Assembly (NCBI RefSeq): GCF_029227915.1 | Contig: NC_079883.1 | Location: 30,382,001-30,446,000, forward strand | DNA: 64,000 nt | From: Hydractinia symbiolongicarpus | Lineage: Eukaryota > Cnidaria > Hydrozoa > Anthoathecata > Hydractiniidae | Direction: 5' to 3' | Part shown: positions 25,421 through 33,469 of the stretch, piece by piece | Numbering within the stretch: the stretch's first letter is position 1 | Layout of the letters: every line of letters begins with the position of its first letter | Program-made: the position numbers and the translations under genes | Notes under the pieces: generated by a model | What the model was told of the DNA's origin: nothing | Seen by the model: the letters and a program-made list of their open reading frames with translations, nothing else | Database searches by the model: none

Positions 25421-25682
25421 AGCGTCTCATCAAAAATGAAAAAATTTTTGAAAACTGCAAGTCTCATGCGTTTTAGTGGTGAAAAAATAATTTAAAAAAT
25501 CGTTTTGGAAGTGAGTTAACTCACAGGGTACTTTTTTTGTATACATTCGACTATACGGACTAAGCCCGGGATTTACGGGAAATCGCGGGTTTTCTTTTGC
25601 CGGCGATTAAACCACTTTTATTCAGCGTCTCATCAAAAATGAAAACATTTTTGAAAACTACAAGTCTCATGCGTTTTAGTGG

Positions 25683-27423
25683 TAAAAAAAAAATTTAAGA
25701 AAATCGTTCGGGAAATGAGTTTACTCCCTGGGTACTTTCTTTGTATACATTCGACCATACCGGCCAAGCCCGGAATTTACGGGAAATCGCGGGATTTCGT
25801 TTGCCGGCGAGTAAACCTCATTCATTAAGCGTCTCATCAAAAATGAAAACATTTTTGAAAACTGCAAGTCTCATGCGTTTTAGTGGTGAAAAAATAATTT
25901 AAAAAATCGTTTTGGAAATGAGTTTACTCACAGGGTGCTTTCTTTGTATACATTCGACTATACGGGCCAAGCCCAGGATTTACGGGAAATCGCGGATTTT
26001 CGTTTGCCGGCGATTAAACCACTTTCATTAAGCGTCTCATCAAAAATGAAAACATTTCTGAAAACTACAAGTCTCATGCGTTTTAGTGGTGAAAAAATAA
26101 TTTAAAAAATCGTTCGGGAAATGAGTTTACTCCCTGGGTACTTTCTTTGTATACTTTTGACTATACGGGCTGAGTCCGGATTTACGGCAAGTCGCGGGTT
26201 TTCGTTTGCCGGCGATTAAACTTCTCTTATTCAGCGTCTCATCAAAAATGAAAACATTTTTAAAAACTACAAGTCTCATGGCCTTTAGTGGTGGAATAAT
26301 AATTTAAAAAATCGTTCGGGAAATGAGTTTACTCCCTGGGTACTTTCTTTGTATACTTTTGACTATACGGGCCGAGTCCGGATTTACGGGAAGTCGTGGG
26401 TTTTCGTTTTCCGACGATTAAACTTGTTTTATTCAGCGTCTCATCAAAAATGAAAACATTTTTAAAAACTACAAGTCTCATGGGCTTTAGTGGTGAAATA
26501 ATAATTTAAAAAATCGTTCGGGAAATGACTTTACACCCTGGGTACTTTCTTTGTATACTTTTGACTATACGGGCCGAGTCTGGGATTTACGGGAAGTTGT
26601 GGGTTTTCGTTTGCCGGCGATTAAACTTCTCTTATTCAGCGTCTCATCAAAAATGAAAACATTTTTAAAAACTACAAGTCTCATGGCCTTTAGTGGTGGA
26701 ATAATAATTTAAAAAATCGTTCGGGAAATGAGTTTACTCCCTGGGTACTTTCTTTGTATACTTTTGACTATACGGGCCGAGTCCGGATTTACGGGAAGTC
26801 GTGGGTTCTCGTTTTCCGGCGATTAAACTTGTTTTATTCAGCGTCTCATCAAAAATGAAAACATTTTTAAAAACTACAAGTCTCATGGGCTTTAGTGGTG
26901 AAATAATAATTTAAAAAATCGTTCGGGAAATGATTTTTTACCCTGGGTACTTTCTTTGTATACTTTTGACTATACGGGCCGAGTCCGGGATTTACGGGAA
27001 GTTGTGGGTTTTCGTTTGCCGGCGATTAAATTTCTTTTATTCAGCGTCTCATTAAAAATGAAAACATTTTTAAAAACTACAAGTCTCATGGGCTTTAGTG
27101 GTGAAATAATAATTTAAAAAATAGTTCGGGAAATGACTTTACACCCTGGGTACTTTCTTTGTATGCTTTTGACTATACGGGCCGAGTCCAGGATTTACGG
27201 GAAATCGCGGATTTTCGTTTGCCGGCGATTAAACCACTTTCATTAAGCGTCTCATCAAAAATGAAAACATTTCTGAAAACTACAAGTCTCATGCGTTTTA
27301 GTGGTGAAAAAATAATTTAAAAAATCATTCGGGAAATGAGTTTACTCCCTGGGTACTTTCTTTGTATACTTTTGACTATACGGGCTGAGTCCGGATTTAC
27401 GGCAAGTCGCGGGTTTTCGTTTG
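25683..27423 (+). repeat. Second copy of the 15.15-17.50 kb flanking block
   Basis: After the higher-order repeat the array returns to the sequence that preceded it. ACCATACCGGCC (15221 and 25755) and GTGCTTTCTTTG (15401 and 25935) match at an offset of 10,534 bp. Further right the match is at 9,927 bp (17453 and 27380). The 607-bp shift is one trimer, which is duplicated only in the left block. The stem GCCGGCGAGTAAACC (about 15270 and 25803) is a useful shared oddity. The domain is thus arranged as flank, HOR, shortened HOR, flank. Confidence 0.8.
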
Positions 27424-28402
27424 CCGGCGATTAAACTTCTCTTATTCAGCGTCTCATCAAAAATGAAAACATTTTTAAAAACTACAAGTCTCATGGCCTT
27501 TAGTGGTGGAATAATAATTTAAAAAATCGTTCGGGAAATGAGTTTACTCCCTGGGTACTTTCTTTGTATACTTTTGACTATACGGGCCGAGTCCGGATTT
27601 ACGGGAAGTCGTGGGTTTTCGTTTTCCGACGATTAAACTTGTTTTATTCAGCGTCTCATCAAAAATGAAAACATTTTTAAAAACTACAAGTCTCATGGGC
27701 TTTAGTGGTGAAATAATAATTTAAAAAATCGTTCGGGAAATGATTTTTCACCCTGGGTACTTTCTTTGTATACTTTTGACTATACGGGCCGAGTCTGGGA
27801 TTTACGGGAAGTTGTGGGTTTTCGTTTGCCGGCGATTAAACTTCTCTTATTCAGCGTCTCATCAAAAATGAAAACATTTTTAAAAACTACAAGTCTCATG
27901 GCCTTTAGTGGTGGAATAATAATTTAAAAAATCGTTCGGGAAATGAGTTTACTCCCTGGGTACTTTCTTTGTATACTTTTGACTATACGGGCCGAGTCCG
28001 GATTTACGGGAAGTCGTGGGTTCTCGTTTTCCGGCGATTAAACTTGTTTTATTCAGCGTCTCATCAAAAATGAAAACATTTTTAAAAACTACAAGTCTCA
28101 TGGGCTTTAGTGGTGAAATAATAATTTAAAAAATCGTTCGGGAAATGATTTTTTACCCTGGGTACTTTCTTTGTATACTTTTGACTATACGGGCCGAGTC
28201 CGGGATTTACGGGAAGTTGTGGGTTTTCGTTTGCCGGCGATTAAATTTCTTTTATTCAGCGTCTCATTAAAAATGAAAACATTTTTAAAAACTACAAGTC
28301 TCATGGGCTTTAGTGGTGAAATAATAATTTAAAAAATCGTTCGGGAAATGACTTTACACCCTGGGTACTTTCTTTGTATGCTTTTGACTATACGGGCCGA
28401 GT
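25975..28402 (+). repeat. Tandem pair of a 6-monomer repeat (1,215 bp)
   Basis: Copy 1 is about 25975-27189 and copy 2 about 27190-28402. Marks are CGGGCTGAGTCCGG (26166 and 27381), TTTTCCGACGATTAAACTTG, GTGGGTTCTCGTTTTCC (about 26801 and 28016) and AAATGATTTTTTACCC. The same 1,215-bp spacing separates the CGGGATGAG or CGGGCTGAG marks at 16238 and 17453 and at 20897 and 22112, so a 6-unit register recurs throughout the domain. Confidence 0.8.
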
Positions 28403-29365
28403 CCGGGATTTACGGGAAATCGCAGGTTTTCGTTTGCCGGCGATTAAACTTCTTTTATTCAGCGTCTCATTAAAAATGAAAACATTTTTGAAAACTACAA
28501 GTCTCATGCGTTTTAGTGGTGAAAAAATAATTTAAAAAATCGTTCGGGAAATGATTTTTCACCCTGGGTACTTTCTTTGTATACTTTTGACTATACGGGC
28601 CGAGTCCGGGATTTACGGGAAGTTGTGGGTTTTCGTTTGCCGGCGATTAAATTTCTTTTATTCAGCGTCTCATTAAAAATGAAAACATTTTTAAAAACTA
28701 CAAGTCTCATGGGCTTTAGTGGTGAAATAATAATTTAAAAAATCGTTCGGGAAATGACTTTACACCCTGGGTACTTTCTTTGTATGCTTTTGACTATACG
28801 GGCCGAGTCCGGGATTTACGGGAAATCGCAGGTTTTCGTTTGCCGGCGATTAAACTTCTTTTATTCAGCGTCTCATCAAAAATGAAAACATTTTTGAAAA
28901 CTACAAGTCTCATGCGTTTTAGTGGTGAAAAAATAATTTAAAAAATCGTTCGGGAAATGATTTTTCACCCTGGGTACTTTCTTTGTATACTTTTGACTAT
29001 ACGGGCCGAGTCCGGGATTTACGGGAAGTTGTGGGTTTTCGTTTGCCGGCGATTAAATTTCTTTTATTCAGCGTCTCATCAAAAATGAAAACAATTTTAA
29101 AAACTACAAGTCTCATGGGCTTTAGTGGTGAAATAATAATTTAAAAAATCGTTCGGGAAATGACTTTACACCCTGGGTACTTTCTTTGTATACTTTTCAC
29201 TATACGGGCCGAGTCCGGGATTTACGGGAAATCGCAGGTTTTCGTTTGCCGGCGATTAAACTTCCTTTATTCAGCGTCTTATCAAAAATGAAAACATTTT
29301 TGAAAACTACAAGTCTCATGCGTTTTAGTGGTGAAAAAATAATTTAAAAAATCGTTCGGGAAATG
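28126..29365 (+). repeat. Three copies of a 2-monomer repeat (406 bp)
   Basis: Approximate copies are 28126-28531, 28532-28937 and 28938-29365. Each dimer carries an AAATGATTTTTCACCC or TTTTTTACCC unit with GGAAGTTGTGGG, then an AAATGACTTTACACCC unit with ATCGCAGG. GTATGCTTTTGAC is at 28376 and 28782. In the third copy it is GTATACTTTTCAC, so the last copy is the most diverged. Confidence 0.8.
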
Positions 29366-30881
29366 AGTTTACTACCTGGGTACTTTCTTTGTATACTTTT
29401 GACTATGCGGGCCGAGTCCGGGGTTTACGGGAAATGGCGGGTTTTCGTTTGCCGGCGATTAAACTTCTTTTATTCAGCGTCTGATCAAAAATGAAAACAT
29501 TTTTGAAAACTACAAGTCTCAAGCGTTTTAGTGGTGAAAAAAAAATTCAAAAAATCGTTCGGGAAATGAGTTTACTCCCTGGGTAGTTTCTTTGTATACA
29601 TTCGACTATACGGGCCAAGCCCGGGATTTACGGGTAATCGCGGGATTTCGTTTGCCGGCAATTAAACCTCTTTCATTAAGCGTCTCATCAAAAATGAAAA
29701 CATTTTTGAAAACTACAAGTCTCATGCGTTTTAGTGGTAAAAAAAAAAATTAAAAAATCGTTCGGGAAATGAGTTTACACCCTGGGTACTTTCTTTGTAT
29801 ACTTTTGACTATACGGGCCGAGTCCGGGATTTACGGGAAATCGCAGGTTTTCGTTTGCCGGCGATTAAACTTCTTTTATTCAGCGTCTCATCAAAAATGA
29901 AAACATTTTTGAAAACTACAAGTCTCATGCGTTTCAGTGGTGAAAAAATAAATTAAAAAATCGTTCGGGAAATGAGTTTACTTCCTGGGTACTTTCTTTG
30001 TATACTTTTGACTATACGGGCCAAGCCCGGGATTTACGGGAAATCGCGGGTTTTCGTTTGCCGGCGATTAAACTTCTTTTATTCAGCGTCTGATCAGAAA
30101 TGAAAACATTTTTGAAAACTACAAGTCTCATGCGTTTTAGTGGTGAAAAAATAATTTAAAAAATCGTTCGGGAAATGAGTTTACTACCTGGGTACTTTCT
30201 TTGTATACTTTTGACTATGCGGGCCGAGTCCGGGGTTTACGGGAAATGGCGGGTTTTCGTTTGCCGGCGATTAAACTTCTTTTATTCAGCGTCTGATCAA
30301 AAATGAAAACATTTTTGAAAACTACAAGTCTCAAGCGTTTTAGTGGTGAAAAAAAAATTCAAAAAATCGTTCGGGAAATGAGTTTACTCCCTGGGTACTT
30401 TCTTTGTATACATTCGACTATACGGGCCAAGCCCGGGATTTACGGGTAATCGCGGGATTTCGTTTGCCGGCAATTAAACCTCTTTCATTAAGCGTCTCAT
30501 CAAAAATGAAAACATTTTTGAAAACTACAAGTCTCATGCGTTTTAGTGGTAAAAAAAAAAATTAAAAAATCGTTCGGGAAATGAGTTTACACCCTGGGTA
30601 CTTTCTTTGTATACTTTTGACTATACGGGCCGAGTCCGGGATTTACGGGAAATCGCAGGTTTTCGTTTGCCGGCGATTAAACTTCTTTTATTCAGCGTCT
30701 CATCAAAAATGAAAACATTTTTGAAAACTACAAGTCTCATGCGTTTCAGTGGTGAAAAAATAAATTAAAAAATCGTTCGGGAAATGAGTTTACTTCCTGG
30801 GTACTTTCTTTGTATACTTTTGACTATACGGGCCAAGCCCGGGATTTACGGGAAATCGCGGGTTTTCGTTTGCCGGCGATT
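29289..30881 (+). repeat. Tandem pair of a 4-monomer repeat (812 bp)
   Basis: Copy 1 is about 29289-30100 and copy 2 about 30101-30881. Marks at the 812-bp offset are TTTACTACCTGGG with TTTTGACTATGCGGG (29371 and 30183), GGGGTTTACGGGAAATGG, the GAAAAAAAAATTC barcode, ACGGGTAATCGCGGG, and CATGCGTTTCAGTGG. One difference is GGGTAGTTTC near 29581 against GGGTACTTTC in copy 2. The repeat ends where GATTATACTTC with TTCATCGTC appears near 30880. Confidence 0.8.
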
Positions 30882-31833
30882 ATACTTCTTTTATTCATCG
30901 TCTCATCAAAAATGAAAACATTTTTGAAAACTACAAGTCTTATGCGTTTTAGTGGTGAAAGAATAATTTAAAAAATCGTTCCGGAAATAAGTTTACTCAC
31001 AGCGTACTTTCTTTGTATACATTCGACTATACGGGCCAAGCCCGGGATTTACGGGAAATCGCGGGTTTTCGTTTGCCGGCGATTAAACTTCTTTTATTCA
31101 GTGTCTGATCAGAAATGAAAACATTTTTGAAAACTACAAGTCTCAAGCGTTTTAGTGGTGAAAAAGAAAATTAAAAAATCGTTCGGGAAATGAGTTTACT
31201 CCCTGGGTACTTTCTTTGTATACATTCGACTATACGGGCCAAGCCCGGGATTTACGGGAAATCGCGGGATTTCGTTTGCCGGCCATTAAACCTCTTTAAT
31301 TAAGCGTCTCATCAAAAATGAAAACATTTTTGAAAACTACAAGTCTCATGCGTTTTAGTGGTAAAAAAAAAATTTAAAAAATCGTTCGGGAAATGAGTTT
31401 ACACCCTGGGTACTTTCTTTGTATACTTTTGACTATACGGGCCGAGTCCTGGATTTACGGGAAATCGCAGGTTTTCGTTTGCCGGCGATTAAACTTCTTT
31501 TATTCAGCGTCTCATCAAAAATGAAAACATTTTTGAAAACTTTAAGTCTCATGCGTTTTAGTGGTGAAAAAATAATTTAAAAAATCGTTCCGGAAATGAG
31601 TTTACTCACAGGGTACTTTCTTTGTATACATTCGACTATACGGGCCAAGCCCGGGATTTACGGGAAATCGCGGGTTTTCGTTTGCCGGCGATTAAACCTC
31701 TTTCATTAAGCGTCTCATCAAACATGAAAACATTTTTAAAAACTACAAGTCTCGTGCGTTTTAGTGGTAAAAAAAAAATTTAAAAAATCGTTCGGGAAAT
31801 GAGTTTACTCCCTGGGTACTTTCTTTGTATACA

Positions 31834-31847
31834 TTCGACTATACGGG
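31834..31847 (+). other. CENP-B-box-like element in type B monomers (example)
   Basis: The element reads TTCG, six bases (ACTATA), then CGGG. The mammalian CENP-B box core is TTCG, four bases, A, two bases, CGGG, so this is the same pair of half-sites with a spacer one base too short. The spacer does not place the A at the canonical position. It recurs in type B monomers across the array, while type A monomers have TTTG in place of TTCG. Whether any pogo-derived DNA-binding protein recognises it is unknown. A chance match is possible because both halves are only four bases. Confidence 0.3.
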
Positions 31848-31856
31848 CCAAGCCCG
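31844..31856 (+). other. GC hairpin CGGGC-CAA-GCCCG (example in type B)
   Basis: CGGGC and GCCCG are perfect reverse complements around a three-base CAA loop. In type A the same place reads CGGGC-CGA-GTCCG, which leaves one T opposite G, a wobble pair if transcribed to RNA. In the 14.5-25.5 kb variant family it reads CGGACTAAGCCCG, which breaks the stem. It may be simple coincidence of a GC-rich patch, or a cruciform or RNA hairpin if the satellite is transcribed. Confidence 0.5.
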
Positions 31857-31877
31857 GGATTTACGGGAAATCGCGGG
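31844..31877 (+). other. Four CGGG words at near-helical spacing (example)
   Basis: CGGG starts at 31844, 31855, 31864 and 31874, spacings of 11, 9 and 10 bases, so all four lie on roughly one face of the helix. Read as G-tracts this is GGG with loops of 8, 6 and 7 bases, just outside the usual quadruplex loop limit of 7. The first three words are kept in nearly all units. The fourth is CGGG in type B and CAGG in type A. Confidence 0.5.
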
Positions 31878-31922
31878 TTTTCGTTTGCCGGCGATTAAAC
31901 CTCTTTCATTAAGCGTCTCATC

Positions 31923-31940
31923 AAAAATGAAAACATTTTT
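31923..31940 (+). other. Conserved AT hairpin, 7-bp arms, AAAA loop (example)
   Basis: AAAAATG and CATTTTT are perfect reverse complements separated by AAAA. The same 18 bases appear in most monomers. Recognisable families break one arm: AAACATG (for example near 31720 and 37190), AAAAATA (near 1510 and 45100), or loss of the C in AAAAAATTTTT (14.5-25.5 kb). The segment is also a run of alternating A and T tracts that could bend DNA. Confidence 0.6.
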
Positions 31941-31970
31941 GAAAACTACAAGTCTTATGCGTTTTAGTGG

Positions 31971-31990
31971 TGAAAAAATAATTTAAAAAA
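31971..31990 (+). other. Hypervariable A-rich barcode tract (example)
   Basis: The tract between TTTTAGTGGT and ATCGTT is the most variable part of the monomer. States seen include GAAAAAATAATTT, GAAAAAATAAATT, ten or more A followed by TTT, AAAAAAAATATTT, GAAATAATAATTT, GAAAAGATAATTT, GAAAGAAAAATTT, AAAAAGAGAATTT, GAAAAAACAAATT, and a short AAAAAAAATT form followed by ATCTTCGGG. The states follow higher-order repeat position, so the tract serves as a family label. Part of the pure homopolymer length variation could be sequencing error. Confidence 0.75.
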
Positions 31991-33469
31991 TCGTTCCGGA
32001 AATGAGTTTACTCACAGGGTACTTTCTTTGTATACATTCGACTATACGGGCCAAGCCCGGGATTTACGGGAAATCGCTGGTTTTCGTTTGCCGGCGATTA
32101 AACCTCTTTCATTAAGCGTCTCATCAAAAATGAAAACATTTTTGAAAACTACAAGTCTCATGCGTTTTAGTGGTGAAAAGATAATTTAAGAAATCGTTTT
32201 GGAAATGAGTTTACTCACAGGGTACTTTCTTTGTATACATTCGACTATACGGGCCAAGCCCAGGATTTACGGGAAATCGCGGGTTTTCGTTTGCCGGCGA
32301 TTAAACCTCTTTCATTAAGCGTCTCATCGAAATTGAAAACATTTTTGAAAACTACAAGTCTCATGCGTTTTAGTGGTAAAAAAAATTAAAAAAATCTTCG
32401 GGAAATGAGTTTACTCCCTGGGTACTTTCTTTGTATACTTTTGACTATACGGGCCAAGCCCGGGATTTACGGGAAATCGCGGGTTTTCGTTTGCCGGCGA
32501 TTAAACCTCTTTCATTAAGCGTCTCATCAAAAATGAAAACATTTTTGAAAACTACAAGTCTTATGCGTTTTAGTGGTGAAAAAATAATTTAAAAAATCGT
32601 TCCGGAAATGAGTTTACTCACAGGGTACTTTCTTTGTATACATTCGACTATACGGGCCAAGCCCGGGATTTACGGGAAATCGCTGGTTTTCGTTTGCCGG
32701 CGATTAAACCTCTTTCATTAAGCGTCTCATCAAAAATGAAAACATTTTTGAAAACTACAAGTCTCATGCGTTTTAGTGGTGAAAAGATAATTTAAGAAAT
32801 CGTTTTGGAAATGAGTTTACTCACAGGGTACTTTCTTTGTATACATTCGACTATACGGGCCAAGCCCAGGATTTACGGGAAATCGCGGGTTTTCGTTTGC
32901 CGGCGATTAAACCTCTTTCATTAAGCGTCTCATCGAAATTGAAAACATTTTTGAAAACTACAAGTCTCATGCGTTTTAGTGGTAAAAAAAATTAAAAAAA
33001 TCTTCGGGAAATGAGTTTACTCCCTGGGTACTTTCTTTGTATACTTTTGACTATACGGGCCGAGTCCGGGATTTACGGGAAGTCGCGGGTTTTCGTTTGC
33101 CGGCGATTAAACTTCTTTTATTCAGCGTCTCATCAAAAATGAAAACATTTTTAAAAACTACAAGTCTCATGGGCTTTAGTGGTGAAATAATAATTTAAAA
33201 AATCGTTCGGGAAATGAGTTTACACCCTGGGTACTTTCATTGTATACTTTTGACTATACGAGCCGAGTCCGGGATTTACGGGAAATCGCTGGTTTTCGTT
33301 TGCCGGCGATTAAACTTCTTTTGTTCAGCGTCTGATCAAAAATGAAAACATTTTTGAAAACTACAAGTCTCAAGCGTTTTAGTGGTGAAAGGAAAATTTA
33401 AAAAATCGTTCAGGAAATAAGTTTATTCCCTGGGTACTTTCTTTGTATACATTCGACTATACGGGCCAA

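Larger units (their letters stand above)
31792..31994 (+). repeat. Representative type B monomer (203 bp)
   Basis: This unit shows type B states: GTATACATTCGAC, GGGCCAAGCCCGGG, ATCGCGGG, and AAACCTCTTTCATTAAGCG. Visible sub-elements in order are a GAGT-TT-ACTC dyad (31801-31810), GTATAC (31827-31832), TTCG-N6-CGGG (31834-31847), a GC hairpin (31844-31856), four phased CGGG words (31844-31877), an AT hairpin (31923-31940) and an A-rich tract (31971-31990). The words TATAC and TGAAAAC each occur twice at 12 to 14 bp spacing, so short direct repeats exist inside the unit. No older, shorter repeat unit is obvious. Confidence 0.9.
31838..33061 (+). repeat. Tandem pair of a 3-monomer repeat (606 bp)
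   Basis: Copy 1 is about 31838-32443 and copy 2 about 32444-33049, with identity to about 33061. Marks are AAATCGCTGG (32071 and 32677), TTTAAGAAATCGTTTTGG, CCCAGGATTTAC, CATCGAAATTGAAAAC, and a shortened barcode followed by ATCTTCGGG. The ATCTTCGGG form has lost bases relative to ATCGTTCGGG and is a convenient label for a monomer family also found near 34215, 36245, 38070, 39490, 41715 and 57350. Confidence 0.8.

Noticed and set aside
31801-31832. Promoter from the GTATAC and TATAC words
   Set aside because: These are present in every monomer, with no start-site evidence or orientation-specific context. The words alone do not support a promoter call.
31834-31847. RNA polymerase III B-box (tRNA-derived SINE) suggested by TTCGACT
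   Set aside because: The flanking bases do not fit the GGTTCGANNCC consensus. There is no A-box at proper distance, and no tRNA fold or SINE end.
31923-31979. Short ATG frame in most monomers starting at ATGAAAACATTT (MKTFLK...)
   Set aside because: It is about 20 codons long and ends in the variable tract. It is broken by ATAAAAAC, ATGAAAAAATTT and AAGTCCTATG families without any compensation.
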